DNA of 64,000 bases from Mycobacterium conspicuum. Its GTDB lineage: Bacteria; Actinomycetota; Actinomycetes; Mycobacteriales; Mycobacteriaceae. The translations under genes were made by a program, and so were the position numbers. The notes beneath the pieces were generated by a model that had not been told where the DNA came from, ran no database searches, and saw only the letters and a list, made by a program, of their open reading frames with translations. This document shows, piece by piece, positions 53,087-62,473 of the stretch (positions within the stretch are counted from its first letter, which is position 1; each line of letters begins with the position of its first letter). The stretch covers positions 930,001 through 994,000 of the forward strand of contig NZ_AP022613.1 in the NCBI RefSeq assembly GCF_010730195.1. Reading direction: 5' to 3'.

Positions 53087-54357
53087 CCGCGGGAGTCCTC
53101 GAGCATTCGCGCCCACAGCCGCGGGAATTCCGGCAGCGTCTTGGTGGTGGCGCCGATGTCGTCCACCGTCACCCCTGCCACCCGCAGCCCGACGATCGCG
53201 CCGGCCATCGCCATCCGGTGATCGGCGTAGGCGCGCCAGGTGCCCGATGTGAGCGGCGTGGCGGTGATCAGCAGGCCGTCCGGCGTTTCGGTGCAATTGC
53301 CTCCGAGGCCGTTGATTTCGGCGCTCAGCGCGGCGAGCCGGTCCGTTTCGTGGCCGCGCAGATGCGCGATGCCGCTCAGCCGCGACACCGATCCCGGGCT
53401 GGCCAGCGCCGCCAGCGCCGCCACCGATGGGGTCAGTTCGCCGACGGCGCGCAGGTCGACATCGAATCCGTCGTACGACGGCGGACCGCTGACCTCGAGG
53501 ACCGAATCAGCTTGGGTGACAACGGCATTGAGCTTGCGCAACACGTCCAGGATGTCGTCGGCCGGTTGCACGCTGGTCGCGGGCCAGCCGGTGATGCGCA
53601 CCGTGCCGCCGGTGACCACCGCGGCCGCCAGGAAGGCCGCCGCGTTGGTGAGGTCGGGTTCGACGTCCCAGTGTCGGGCCGCCACCGCGCCGGGTCGCAC
53701 CCGCCAGCGGTTGGCGGCGGAGTCGTCGACATCGACCTCGGCTTGGCGCAGCATCGCCACCGTCATCGCGATGTGCGGCGCGGACGGCAGCGTCGCGCCG
53801 GTGTGTTGCACGGTCAGGCCCTCGGTGAACGACGCCCCGCTCAGCAACAGGCCCGACACGAACTGCGAGGACGCCGACGCGTCGATGCGCACCGTGCCGC
53901 CGGCGACCGACCCGCCGCCGTGCACCCGAAACGGCAGGCCCGTGCCGTCGATGGAGACACCCAGGCCGCGCAACGCGTCCAGCAGCGGCGCGATGGGCCG
54001 CGCCCGGGCCTGCTCGTCACCGTCGAAGGTCACCGGCACGTCGGCCAGCGCCGCCAGCGGCGGAACAAACCGCAACACCGTGCCGGCCAGGCCGCAGTCC
54101 ACGCGGGCGCCCGCCTTGGGCGCGATGCGGCCACTGACGGTGAGCTCGGTCCCGTCCCCATCGACGCGTAAGCCCAGGCTGCGCAGCGCCCCGATCATTA
54201 GGTCGGTATCACGGCTGCGCAGCGCCCCGCCGATGGTCGACGTGCCCTGGCCCAGGGCCGCCAGCACCAGCGCGCGGTTGGTCTGCGATTTCGAGCCGGG
54301 AACGGTCACCGTCGCGCGCACGGGGGAAGCCGCGACGGGTGCCGGCCATGCGCTCAC
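53083..54357 (-). CDS. aroA: 3-Phosphoshikimate 1-carboxyvinyltransferase (EPSP synthase)
   Basis: Shikimate pathway enzyme of 424 aa that joins PEP to shikimate 3-phosphate. It has VTVPGSKSQTNRALVLAALG near the start, the DCGLAGTVLRF segment for PEP binding, GDEQARARPI, and RAYADHRMAMAGAIVGLRVA near the end. GTG 54357 (VSAWPAPVAASPVRATV) matches the M. tuberculosis AroA N terminus; further upstream the frame overlaps the divergent SRAP gene. It is followed by rsgA with a 4-nt overlap. Confidence 0.95.
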   Translation of the reverse strand: MSAWPAPVAASPVRATVTVPGSKSQTNRALVLAALGQGTSTIGGALRSRDTDLMIGALRSLGLRVDGDGTELTVSGRIAPKAGARVDCGLAGTVLRFVPPLAALADVPVTFDGDEQARARPIAPLLDALRGLGVSIDGTGLPFRVHGGGSVAGGTVRIDASASSQFVSGLLLSGASFTEGLTVQHTGATLPSAPHIAMTVAMLRQAEVDVDDSAANRWRVRPGAVAARHWDVEPDLTNAAAFLAAAVVTGGTVRITGWPATSVQPADDILDVLRKLNAVVTQADSVLEVSGPPSYDGFDVDLRAVGELTPSVAALAALASPGSVSRLSGIAHLRGHETDRLAALSAEINGLGGNCTETPDGLLITATPLTSGTWRAYADHRMAMAGAIVGLRVAGVTVDDIGATTKTLPEFPRLWARMLEDSRG

Positions 54358-54400
54358 CGGTCCATCTTCCCTTGTCGGCTGGCTCTGCCACCATGGAGTC

Positions 54401-55165
54401 ATGTGTGGGCGTTTCGCGGTCACGACCGATCCGGCTCGGCTGGCTGAGAAAATCAAGGCCATCGATGAGGCATCGGGTGCTGCCAAAGGGGCTTCTCAAG
54501 CGCCGAACTACAACGTCGCCCCCACCACGACGGTGGCGACCGTGGTGACGCGGCACACCGAGCCCGATGATGACCCCACCCGAAGGGTGCGGCTGATGCG
54601 CTGGGGCTTGATCCCGCCGTGGGTCAAGGCCGGTCCCGACGGCGCGCCGGACAACAAAGGCCCGCTGCTGATCAACGCCCGCGCCGACAAGGTCAGCAGC
54701 TCACCGGCGTTTCGCGGTTCGGCCAAGAGCAAGCGCTGCCTGGTCCCGATGGACGGCTACTACGAATGGCGTGTCAACCCCGATGTCGAGGGCAAGAAAT
54801 CCCGCAAGACGCCGTTCTACCTGCACCGCAGCGACGGTGAACCGCTGTTCGCCGCGGGGCTGTGGTCGGTGTGGAAACCGGCCAAAGGCGCCGACCCGCT
54901 GCTGAGTTGCACGATCATCACCACCGACGCGGTGGGGGAGCTGGCCCAAATCCACCACCGGATGCCGCTGATGCTGGCCGAGCCCGACTGGGACGCCTGG
55001 CTGAATCCCGACGCCCCACTGGATCCCGAGTTGCTGAACCGCCCGCCGGACGTCCGCGGCATCGAGCTGCGTGAGGTCTCGACGTTGGTCAACAGCATCC
55101 GCAATAACGGACCCGAGCTGCTGGAACCCGCCGAGCCGGAGCCCGAGCAGATGAAGCTACTCTAG
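54401..55165 (+). CDS. SRAP-domain protein (HMCES/YedK family, Rv3226c-like)
   Basis: Protein of 254 aa that forms a DNA-protein crosslink with abasic sites in single-stranded DNA. The catalytic Cys2 is directly after Met (MCGRFAVTT). The conserved NVAPTTTVATV, RWGLIPPWVK, NARADKVSSSPAF, RCLVPMDGYYEW and HHRMPLML (active-site His) segments are all visible. It is divergent from aroA, 43 nt apart, as in M. tuberculosis. Confidence 0.94.
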   Translation: MCGRFAVTTDPARLAEKIKAIDEASGAAKGASQAPNYNVAPTTTVATVVTRHTEPDDDPTRRVRLMRWGLIPPWVKAGPDGAPDNKGPLLINARADKVSSSPAFRGSAKSKRCLVPMDGYYEWRVNPDVEGKKSRKTPFYLHRSDGEPLFAAGLWSVWKPAKGADPLLSCTIITTDAVGELAQIHHRMPLMLAEPDWDAWLNPDAPLDPELLNRPPDVRGIELREVSTLVNSIRNNGPELLEPAEPEPEQMKLL

Positions 55166-55296
55166 GCTGGTGGCGAATCGCCCCCACCCTGCGACCGACA
55201 GTGATAGTTTCGCCGATTAAGGGGTGACCACCCGTAGTACCAATGACGTAGTGGACTTCGCATGTCCGCATACGGCATCGCCGAAATGATTGGATA

Positions 55297-56004
55297 ATGC
55301 TCGCCATCCGCAGCACGCTGCCTGAAGAGCTGGACAGCGACACCACTGATCCGGTGACCTATCAGCGCGTGCTCAGCGAATTGGCCGTGTGCAACCGCAT
55401 GACCCTCACCCACCGGCCGACCTTGCGCTGGTTGGGGCGGGCAACCACGGGGATGACCGAATTTTCCGTCCTGGATGTGGGTCACGGGGACGGCGATCTG
55501 CTCCGGGCGATTGCTCGGTGGGCTGATCGACGTGGCCTGAAGGCGAAGCTGTCGGGCATTGATCTCAATCCGCGGAGCTCGGCCGCGGCGCGGGCGGCGA
55601 CCCCGTCGTGGATGCAGATCGACTACCAAACCGGCTGTGTGTTTTCCTACCTGCCACCCGAGCCGGTGGATTTCATCGTCAGCTCGCAGGTCGCTCACCA
55701 TTTCACCGACGAACAGGTCGTCGATTTCGTGGCCTGGCTCGAGCAAAACGCCACCCGCGGCTGGCATATCGCCGATCTGCAGCGGCATGCGATGGCCTAT
55801 TACGCCTTCCCCGTCCTGTGTCGAGTGATGGGCTGGCACCGGATCATCCGTCGCGACGGGGCGATATCGATCGCCCGCAGCTTCCGTCGCGAGGATTGGG
55901 AGTCCTACCTGCGTGAGGCGGGGGTCGTCGCGGACGTGTCCTGGCACCTGTTCCGCTATTGCGTGAGCCGCCGCAGCCCGGCCGTCGCGACCCAGCCCAT
56001 TTAG
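55297..56004 (+). CDS. Class I SAM-dependent methyltransferase
   Basis: Methyltransferase of 235 aa. Motif I is SVLDVGHGDGDLLRAIARWA, strand 2 ends SGIDLNPRS, and VDFIVSSQVAHHFTDEQVVD is motif II with its partner helix. It is of the UbiE/ubiquinone-type group often found with type III PKS or quinone pathways, but no such gene is adjacent. It is followed by a 3-hydroxyacyl-CoA dehydrogenase gene after 9 nt, so the two are probably cotranscribed. Confidence 0.83.
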   Translation: MLAIRSTLPEELDSDTTDPVTYQRVLSELAVCNRMTLTHRPTLRWLGRATTGMTEFSVLDVGHGDGDLLRAIARWADRRGLKAKLSGIDLNPRSSAAARAATPSWMQIDYQTGCVFSYLPPEPVDFIVSSQVAHHFTDEQVVDFVAWLEQNATRGWHIADLQRHAMAYYAFPVLCRVMGWHRIIRRDGAISIARSFRREDWESYLREAGVVADVSWHLFRYCVSRRSPAVATQPI

Positions 56005-56013
56005 CATGCTGGT

Positions 56014-56883
56014 GTGTCCTATACCCACACATTCCAAGACATCCGGGACCGCCCGGTCGCGGTAGTCGGAGCGGGAACGCTGGGCCGCCGCATCGCGCTG
56101 ATGTTCGCCAGTCGCGGAGGCACCGTGCGGATCTACGCCAGGCGCGACGACCAGCGCGCCGAAGCGACCCGGTTCGTCGCGGAAAGCCTGCCAAAACTGT
56201 TGTCGGACAGAGGCTTTGGCGAAGTGGGCGTCGCGGTGGGGGCTTCGTCACTCGACGAGGCGTTGGACGGTGCCTGGCTCGCGGTCGAGTCCGTCCCGGA
56301 GAAGCTCGAGATCAAGGTCCCGCTGTGGGGCGAGATCGACCGGGCGGCGTCGCCGGACACCATCTTCGGGACCAATTCGTCGTCGTTCCCGTCGCGGCTG
56401 ATGGCCGACAACGTGCGCGACAAAACACGTCTGTGCAACACGCACTTCGGCATGCCACCGGAGCTCCCCGCGGTCGAGCTGATGTCGGACGGGCAAACCG
56501 ACCGCGGACTGCTCGACTCCCTGCTGGCCGTCCTACCCGAATTTGGGCTGCATCCGTTCGAGGCGCGCAAGGAGTCGACCGGCTTCATCTTCAATCGCAT
56601 CTGGGCCGCCATCAAGCGCGAATCGCTGGCCGTGGTGGCCGAAGGCGTGGCGCGCCCCGAGGACGTGGACGGCATGTTCAAGCTCAACCTGCAGGTACCG
56701 GTGGGACCGTTTCAGATGATGGACCTGGTCGGCCTCGACGTGGTGCTCGACATCGAAAACCATTACGCCGCCGAGTTTCCGCACCTACCGCAGAGCGTGC
56801 GCGATCTGTTGCAGTCCTATGTCGACGCGGGCAAGCTCGGCGTCAAATCCGGCGAGGGCTTCTACACGTACCGAACGACCTAA
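56014..56883 (+). CDS. 3-Hydroxyacyl-CoA dehydrogenase family protein
   Basis: NAD-dependent dehydrogenase of 289 aa. The Rossmann loop is PVAVVGAGTLGRRIALMFAS, catalytic residues lie in VESVPEKLEIK (Glu), FGTNSSSFP (Ser/Asn) and NTHFGMPP (His), and a 3HCDH_C domain ends GVKSGEGFYTYR. It oxidises a 3-hydroxyacyl-CoA to the 3-keto form or acts on a related hydroxy acid. GTG 56014 is used. It is convergent with the small secreted protein gene 9 nt away. Confidence 0.88.
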   Translation: MSYTHTFQDIRDRPVAVVGAGTLGRRIALMFASRGGTVRIYARRDDQRAEATRFVAESLPKLLSDRGFGEVGVAVGASSLDEALDGAWLAVESVPEKLEIKVPLWGEIDRAASPDTIFGTNSSSFPSRLMADNVRDKTRLCNTHFGMPPELPAVELMSDGQTDRGLLDSLLAVLPEFGLHPFEARKESTGFIFNRIWAAIKRESLAVVAEGVARPEDVDGMFKLNLQVPVGPFQMMDLVGLDVVLDIENHYAAEFPHLPQSVRDLLQSYVDAGKLGVKSGEGFYTYRTT

Positions 56884-56892
56884 ACGACACCG

Positions 56893-57120
56893 TCAGTTGC
56901 TGAGCACCAACCGCCACTGGCCCGGCGCCACTCGATCCGGGACGCACCAGAAATTGTTCCAGCTACCCGGGGTTGACGCCTTCACGCCCGGGCCGGCGTC
57001 CTGACACGCCTGCCGGGTCGGGTAGTTGCCCTCGGTCTGAATCGTGTCGGCGTGGCTGACGCCCACACCGGTGGTCAGCAGCCCCGCGAAAGCCAGCGCA
57101 GCAAATATCGATCGCTTCAT
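56893..57120 (-). CDS. Small secreted protein with one disulfide
   Basis: Protein of 75 aa. Residues 1-25 form a clear Sec signal peptide (MKRSIFAALAFAGLLTTGVG, cleavage likely after SHA). The mature chain of about 50 residues has two Cys (QACQDA and NFWCVP) that should pair. It belongs to the common mycobacterial small secreted family with a YPTRQAC...WxCxP pattern, function unknown. ATG 57120 sets the start. Confidence 0.78.
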   Translation of the reverse strand: MKRSIFAALAFAGLLTTGVGVSHADTIQTEGNYPTRQACQDAGPGVKASTPGSWNNFWCVPDRVAPGQWRLVLSN

Positions 57121-57136
57121 GGCCACAACGTTAGGC

Positions 57137-57844
57137 CTAGTCGGCGACCGATACGGGGCTTTTCGCAACGGCGGGAGCCCCGTCGCGTATCCGCACAATC
57201 GCGATCGACGTGCCCAGGTACCAGAGCACCGTCGTGGCGGCGGGTGCCCATGCGGAAAAGCCGCCCTCCAGGCAGAACGCCCCGGTACGGAAGAACACAC
57301 CCGCGGTCGCCGTCAGGCTCACCATGAACGCTAGGGCCGCCAGCCCGCCCGTCCATCGAGGAAGCACGCCATGGGCGAACACGCAGTACGCGTAGGCGAA
57401 CGCCGTTGCCGCCATGAAGAATCCCCACAAGCCAATGAGGACGCCCGGGAAATGGACCCCCACCGTGAACACGACGTCGGCGGGTATGGCGTCCGCATGC
57501 TGGGCGACGGCAATTTGTATGGCTTGCGTTACCAGCAGCAGCGTCGCGACGGCTGCGGTACCGAACAGGAAGATCCCGGCAAGGTAGCCGTCGTCGTCTG
57601 ATTTGCGCAGCACGCGGTGTACCGATATCGCGAATATCAGCATCAGGGGGGCGGCGAACGCGTACATCCATGCCTGGGTGACTAGCGCGTGCTCGTGCGC
57701 GACGAAGTAGTTCTGGTAGGTGACGGCCCGGCCGTCCGCCTCGGGCGGAGCGCCGGGCAGTGCCGCGGCTACCAATGCGACCAGGACATAGACGATTCCA
57801 GCGATGCCACCCACCCGAACCGAACGAGTATCTGTCATAGTCAT
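57137..57844 (-). CDS. Integral membrane protein, unknown function
   Basis: Membrane protein of 235 aa with about six hydrophobic helices (GIVYVLVALVAAALPG, WMYAFAAPLMLIFAISVHRV, GIFLFGTAAVATLLLVTQAI, and three more). It resembles DUF4386-type proteins, a weak assignment. It lies 6 nt downstream of a TetR gene on the same strand, so it is likely self-regulated through that protein. Confidence 0.75.
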   Translation of the reverse strand: MTMTDTRSVRVGGIAGIVYVLVALVAAALPGAPPEADGRAVTYQNYFVAHEHALVTQAWMYAFAAPLMLIFAISVHRVLRKSDDDGYLAGIFLFGTAAVATLLLVTQAIQIAVAQHADAIPADVVFTVGVHFPGVLIGLWGFFMAATAFAYAYCVFAHGVLPRWTGGLAALAFMVSLTATAGVFFRTGAFCLEGGFSAWAPAATTVLWYLGTSIAIVRIRDGAPAVAKSPVSVAD

Positions 57845-57850
57845 GTGACG

Positions 57851-58453
57851 CTACGCCTGCACGGCGGTGGCGACCGCCTCCAGCAGTCGGCTGAGTTGCT
57901 CGGCGTCGTTGATGGTGCGGTCCCCGGAGACGAGCCGGGTGAACACGCCCGCGATGAAGGTGGTGACGGCGGTCGTTTGCGCGGCGAGCAGTTCCGGGTC
58001 GTCAGTGCCGGGCTGCAGGTGGGCGATGGCGTCCCGGGTCATGGCGTTGATCCGGGCCACGAACGTCTGTGAGCTCTCGGCGAGATCGGGGTCGCGGGCG
58101 GCCCCCAGCAGCAATTCGTGCCGGGCCCGGTTCAGCATGAGCCCGGGCCCGTCGGCCTGGATCATGGTGAGCCTGGCCAAATGTGCGAACGGCGAGAGCG
58201 GATCGAGCGGTTCATCGATCACCGATTGCAGGTTGGCGAAGTCGATTTCGGCGACGCGCTTGGCCACGCCGCGCAACAGCGCCGTGCGGGTGCGGTAGTA
58301 GTACGACGTGGTTCCCTCGGGCAGCCCCGCGTAGCGATCGACGTGCCCGTGGGTCAAGCCGCGCGATCCATGCTCGGCCAGCACCTGAATCGCCGCGTCG
58401 CTCAACTGGCGCCGACGCTCGTCGCCGTCGCGCTTGCGTGCGGGGGTGCCCAT
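57851..58453 (-). CDS. TetR-family transcriptional regulator
   Basis: Regulator of 200 aa. The N-terminal HTH is LSDAAIQVLAEHGSRGLTHG followed by VDRYAGLPEGTTSYYYRTRT, close to the TetR consensus. The rest is the ligand-binding helical domain. It sits 3 nt downstream of the SDR gene on the same strand. The palindrome CCTCTA-GAACTG-TAGAGG at 59242 is its most likely binding site. Confidence 0.87.
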   Translation of the reverse strand: MGTPARKRDGDERRRQLSDAAIQVLAEHGSRGLTHGHVDRYAGLPEGTTSYYYRTRTALLRGVAKRVAEIDFANLQSVIDEPLDPLSPFAHLARLTMIQADGPGLMLNRARHELLLGAARDPDLAESSQTFVARINAMTRDAIAHLQPGTDDPELLAAQTTAVTTFIAGVFTRLVSGDRTINDAEQLSRLLEAVATAVQA

Positions 58454-58456
58454 GAG

Positions 58457-59227
58457 TCAGCGCAAAACCGTTCCGCCGTCGATGTTGACGACCTGACCAT
58501 TGATCCACTCGCCCTCCGCGGAGAGCAGGAAGGCGACAAGTGCCGCGACGTCGCCGGGATCGCCGACGCGGGTTCCGCGGATGCGTTTCAGCGCGCCGGC
58601 TTGCAGGTCCGGCCACTGCGGCACGGATCGGATGGCCTCGGTCGCGGTGAAGCCGGGCGCGACCGCGTTGCATCGGATGTTTTCCTTTCCCCACCGGGAC
58701 GCCACGTGTCGGGTGAGCGCGCCGATGCCGGCCTTCGCGGTGGCATAGGCCGGTCGCGCGGGCTCGCCCTGGAACGCCGCCGCCGAGGACATGTTGACGA
58801 TCCCCCCGCCGCCGCGGTCGAGCATGCGCGGGATCGCGTATTTCATCGCGGCCACGTACCCGCGCAGATTCACCGTCATCACGCGATCCCACACGTCGAA
58901 GTCGATGTCGACCACGTCGGTGTCGGCGCGGATCGTGCTCATGTCGGCGCCGACGTTGAACAACAGGTCGACGCCGCCGTAAGTCGTTGCGGCGGAATCG
59001 ATTAGCTCGGCGACCGAGTCGGGGTCGGCCAGGTCGAAGGCGACATGGGTCGCGGTGCCGCCCGCGACGGTGATGCGTTCGGCGGTTTGACGGGCGGCGT
59101 CGTCGGCGATGTCGCCGATCACCACCCGGCAGCCCTCCACGCCCAGCCGGGCGGCCGTCGCCGCGCCGATGCCGGTGGCGCCGCCGACCACGACCGCGAC
59201 CTTGTCGCTCAGACCCCGCAGTGTCAT
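58457..59227 (-). CDS. SDR-family oxidoreductase
   Basis: Classical short-chain dehydrogenase of 256 aa. The cofactor loop is AVVVGGATGIGAATAARLGV, catalytic Ser lies in IVNMSSAAAF, and YATAK carries the Tyr-Lys pair; the end is NGQVVNIDGGTVL. It is the first gene of a minus-strand group with TetR and the membrane protein, and is divergent from the sulfatase-like gene. An open frame extends upstream, antisense to that gene. ATG 59227 is used. Confidence 0.87.
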   Translation of the reverse strand: MTLRGLSDKVAVVVGGATGIGAATAARLGVEGCRVVIGDIADDAARQTAERITVAGGTATHVAFDLADPDSVAELIDSAATTYGGVDLLFNVGADMSTIRADTDVVDIDFDVWDRVMTVNLRGYVAAMKYAIPRMLDRGGGGIVNMSSAAAFQGEPARPAYATAKAGIGALTRHVASRWGKENIRCNAVAPGFTATEAIRSVPQWPDLQAGALKRIRGTRVGDPGDVAALVAFLLSAEGEWINGQVVNIDGGTVLR

Positions 59228-59241
59228 GGATATTGACTTTA

Positions 59242-59259
59242 CCTCTAGAACTGTAGAGG
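59242..59259. promoter_or_regulatory. Palindromic operator in divergent promoter
   Basis: Perfect 6-bp inverted repeat CCTCTA-GAACTG-TAGAGG between the SDR start (59227) and the sulfatase-like start (59270). The whole intergenic region is only 42 bp, so a protein bound here would block both genes. The adjacent TetR gene is the candidate. Confidence 0.65.
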
Positions 59260-59269
59260 ATCGCCAGTC

Positions 59270-60526
59270 ATGGCTGGGATTCATCGCGAGCGTCCAGGAG
59301 CTGCCGACCTCGCCGCGGCGACCGACACCCCCGCGATAGCCCTGGGCAACCACATCTGGATGTCGCCGGGGGTCTCCAACTCCTACGCGGTGGCCACCGA
59401 CGACGGGCGGGTCATCGTCAATGCCGGGCTGGTCTTCGAGGGCCCGCTGCACCGCAAAGCCTTCTCCGCCGTGGCCGGCCCGACGCGGGCCATCGTCGTC
59501 ACCCAGGGCCACGCCGATCACTGGGGCGGGGTGCACTCGCTGCGCGAACGGGGCACCGACCTCGAGACCGAGATTGTGATGCAGCGCAACTACCACTACT
59601 GGCGCGACGACAACCAGCGCCTGATGGGGTACCGCGTGCCCAAGACGTCGTTCGCCTTCCAGAAATTCTCCGACGCGGTGATGGAGCATTTCAAAACCAT
59701 CGATCCCGCCACGATCGACTTCTCCTTTCCCGAGCCGACCACGACGTTCGACCGCCACCACGACCTGACGGTCGGCGGGCGTGCCTTCGAGCTGACCTGG
59801 ACACCGGGTGGGGAGACCACCGACGCGCTGGTGGTGTGGCTGCCCGAGGACCGAATCCTGTTCACCGGCAACCTGTTCGGGCCGCTGTTCGGGCACGTGC
59901 CGAATCTGATGACCATCCGCGGCGATCGCTACCGCGACCCGATCCTCTACATCGAGGCGCTGAACACCGTGCTGGCGTACGGGCCGCGGCAACTGATCAC
60001 GGGCCACTTCGCCCCGATCGAGGGCGCCGACCGGATCGCCGAGGAAGTCACCGCGATGCGCGACGCGATGCAAGCCGTGCACGACCGCACCGTCGAGCTG
60101 ATGAACTCCGGCAGCGACCTCTACACCGCGATGCGCGAAGTCCGGGTGCCCGAGCACCTGGACGTGGGCGAGGGGTATGGCCAGACGTCGTGGAATGTGC
60201 GCGCCATCTGGGAGATGTACGCCGGCTGGTTCCAGCACCGCTCCACCACCGAGCTCTACGGCGTGGCCCCGGCGTCCGTCGCCGGCGACGTGGTGCGTGC
60301 CGCCGGCGCCGACGCGCTCATCGATGCGGCGCGCACCCACGTGGCGAGCGGGCGCCCGGTGGAGGCGCTGCACCTCACCGACCTCGTCCTGGCCGCCGAA
60401 CCGACGCACGCGGGCGCGCGCACGGTGGCCGCCGACGCCCACGAGGCGCTGCTGGCCGACACCGACAACTTCTGGAAAAGGGCCTGGCTCACCAAACAAA
60501 TCAACGAATTGAGGACCGCCGAATGA
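59270..60526 (+). CDS. Metallo-beta-lactamase-fold alkyl sulfatase-like hydrolase
   Basis: Protein of 418 aa. The MBL metal site is VVTQGHADHWGGVHSLRERG with additional ligands later (PGGETTDALVVWLPED, LITGHFAP). After about residue 260 the chain has an alkylsulfatase dimerisation-like domain (EMYAGWFQHRSTTELYGVAP). SdsA1/BDS1-type enzymes cleave alkyl sulfate esters to alcohol and sulfate. A terminal sterol-carrier domain is missing, so it is shorter than SdsA1. Its stop overlaps the next SDR start (ATGA). Confidence 0.82.
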   Translation: MAGIHRERPGAADLAAATDTPAIALGNHIWMSPGVSNSYAVATDDGRVIVNAGLVFEGPLHRKAFSAVAGPTRAIVVTQGHADHWGGVHSLRERGTDLETEIVMQRNYHYWRDDNQRLMGYRVPKTSFAFQKFSDAVMEHFKTIDPATIDFSFPEPTTTFDRHHDLTVGGRAFELTWTPGGETTDALVVWLPEDRILFTGNLFGPLFGHVPNLMTIRGDRYRDPILYIEALNTVLAYGPRQLITGHFAPIEGADRIAEEVTAMRDAMQAVHDRTVELMNSGSDLYTAMREVRVPEHLDVGEGYGQTSWNVRAIWEMYAGWFQHRSTTELYGVAPASVAGDVVRAAGADALIDAARTHVASGRPVEALHLTDLVLAAEPTHAGARTVAADAHEALLADTDNFWKRAWLTKQINELRTAE

Positions 60527-61272
60527 ATTCCCTCACCTTCGATTTCACCGGCGCCAACGTGCTCGTGACCGGCGGCACCAGCGGCATCGGCAACGCGATC
60601 GCCGCCGAATTCGCCAAGGCCGGCGCGTCGGTCACGGTGACCGGCACCCGCACGTCGGCCGACGACTATCCCGAGACGGACCTGAGCGCGTTCACCTACC
60701 AACAGTGCCACATCCAAGAGCCCGATTCCGTTGATGCGCTGGCAAATTCACTCGACGGACTCGACATCCTGATCAACAACGCGGGCGGGCCCTATCCCGC
60801 CGGGGACGAGTACGACCCGGACGGCTACGTCGCGTCGGTGGCGCAGAACATGTTCGGCCCGATGCGGCTGACCATGCGCTGCCACGAGCTGCTCAAGGCG
60901 AGCCAGGCCGCCGGTGGCGCGAGCGTCGTCAGCGTGGTCTCGATGTCGGCGTTCCGTTCCGCGGTCTTCGTGCCCGGGTACGCCTCGTCGAAGATGGGCC
61001 TGATCGCGTTGACGATGAACCTGTCTCGCCGCTGGGCCAACGACGGAATCCGCGTGAACGCGATCGCCCCTGGGCTCATCAACACGCGAATGACGGCCCC
61101 GGCCATGGATATTCCCGCGGTGATGGATGTCGAGGTCGGTTTCCACACACCGCTGGGCAGACCCGGAACCCCGCAGGACTGTGCCGGCGCGGCGCTGTTC
61201 TTGTGCACCGACGCCGCGTCCTACATCACCGGCAGCACCATCGCCGTCGACGGCGGATACCTGACGGTCTAG
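60523..61272 (+). CDS. SDR-family oxidoreductase
   Basis: Classical short-chain dehydrogenase of 249 aa: LVTGGTSGIGNAIAAEFAKA, LINNAGG, Ser in VVSMSAF, YASSK as Tyr-Lys, and TGSTIAVDGGY at the end. It overlaps the sulfatase-like gene by 4 nt and precedes the sulfotransferase gene by 4 nt. It would oxidise or reduce the alcohol released or made in this pathway. Confidence 0.88.
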   Translation: MNSLTFDFTGANVLVTGGTSGIGNAIAAEFAKAGASVTVTGTRTSADDYPETDLSAFTYQQCHIQEPDSVDALANSLDGLDILINNAGGPYPAGDEYDPDGYVASVAQNMFGPMRLTMRCHELLKASQAAGGASVVSVVSMSAFRSAVFVPGYASSKMGLIALTMNLSRRWANDGIRVNAIAPGLINTRMTAPAMDIPAVMDVEVGFHTPLGRPGTPQDCAGAALFLCTDAASYITGSTIAVDGGYLTV

Positions 61273-61276
61273 AGCC

Positions 61277-62473
61277 ATGAGCGACCCGAATGAATTAGCC
61301 AACGTCGCGACCGCCGACGACGTCCTCAAGCTCGCCGCCCAACGCACCGGCTGCAGCGGCGAGGTCGAATCCGACTCCTGGCGTGAGGGTTTGGCGCTCA
61401 TCGTCGACGAGGTCAACACCTCGCCGGCGTTCACGCCGTTCGGCCGCGAACGCGTGCTGGGCGACGCCACCGACGCCCTGGGCCGGCGCCTGCAGGTCCA
61501 CGACTACATCCAGGCCCACCCCGAGGTGCTCGACGCGCCGGTCGAGCGTCCGCTGATCGTGCTGGGCATGCCGCGCACCGGCACGACCGTGATCAGCTAC
61601 CTGCTCGACCAGGACCCGGCACGCCGATCGCTGCTGCACTGGCAGTGCGTGCACCCGATACCGCCGGCCACCACCGAGACGCTGCGCACCGATCCGCGAT
61701 GTCTGGCCCTGCTGGAGGAACAGCGCAACATCCTGGAGCTCGTCAAGCAGGCGAAAATGCCGCTGCCGCACTGGGAAGACGCCGACGGGCCCACCGAGGA
61801 CATGTTCATCCACAACCAGGACTTCAAGGGCCTGTCCTGGGACTCCTTCCTCCCGACGGATCGCTACGCCCGCTGGCTGTTCGACGAGACCGACATGACC
61901 AGCACCTACGAATACCAGAAGCGGTATCTGCAAGTGCTGCAATCCAAGGCGCCCGGCACCTGGAGCCTGAAGATGCCGTCGCATTCGGTACACATCGAAG
62001 CGTTGCTGAAGGTGTTTCCCGATGCGAGATTGATCTGGGCGCACCGCGACCCCTACAAGGCGACGGGCTCGCTGTGCAACCTGTGGCGGCTGCCGCAGAG
62101 CCTGGTGATGAACACCGAGCTGGTGGATCAGACCGAGATGGGTCGCGCCGCGATGTGGCAGATGAGCTACCACGTCGACCGGCCGCTGCGCGCGCGGAAA
62201 CGCATCGGCGACGAACGGTTCTTCCACATGTACTACCACGAGATGATGCGCGACCCGATGGACGTCATGCGCCGCATCTACGAATGGGCCGACGAGCCAC
62301 TCACCGCGGAAACCGAAGCGCGCATGCGCAATTGGCTCGCCGAACACCCGCAGGACCTGTTCGCGTTGAACACCTACAGCCTCGACCAGTACGGCCTGAG
62401 CGTCGAACAACTCGAACCGATCTTCGCCGAATACCTGGACACCTTCGATATCGAACTGGAGGGCACGCCGTGA
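61277..62473 (+). CDS. Sulfotransferase family protein
   Basis: Cytosolic PAPS-dependent sulfotransferase-like protein of 398 aa. The 5'-phosphosulfate loop is LIVLGMPRTGTTVISYLLDQ, and the 3'-phosphate-binding region is RLIWAHRDPYKATGSLCNLW. The N-terminal 90 residues form the helical extension found in mycobacterial Sulfotransfer_3 proteins. Many mycobacteria carry several such proteins with unknown acceptors. It shares an operon with a sulfatase-like enzyme, an odd pairing. Its stop overlaps the following GTG. Confidence 0.87.
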   Translation: MSDPNELANVATADDVLKLAAQRTGCSGEVESDSWREGLALIVDEVNTSPAFTPFGRERVLGDATDALGRRLQVHDYIQAHPEVLDAPVERPLIVLGMPRTGTTVISYLLDQDPARRSLLHWQCVHPIPPATTETLRTDPRCLALLEEQRNILELVKQAKMPLPHWEDADGPTEDMFIHNQDFKGLSWDSFLPTDRYARWLFDETDMTSTYEYQKRYLQVLQSKAPGTWSLKMPSHSVHIEALLKVFPDARLIWAHRDPYKATGSLCNLWRLPQSLVMNTELVDQTEMGRAAMWQMSYHVDRPLRARKRIGDERFFHMYYHEMMRDPMDVMRRIYEWADEPLTAETEARMRNWLAEHPQDLFALNTYSLDQYGLSVEQLEPIFAEYLDTFDIELEGTP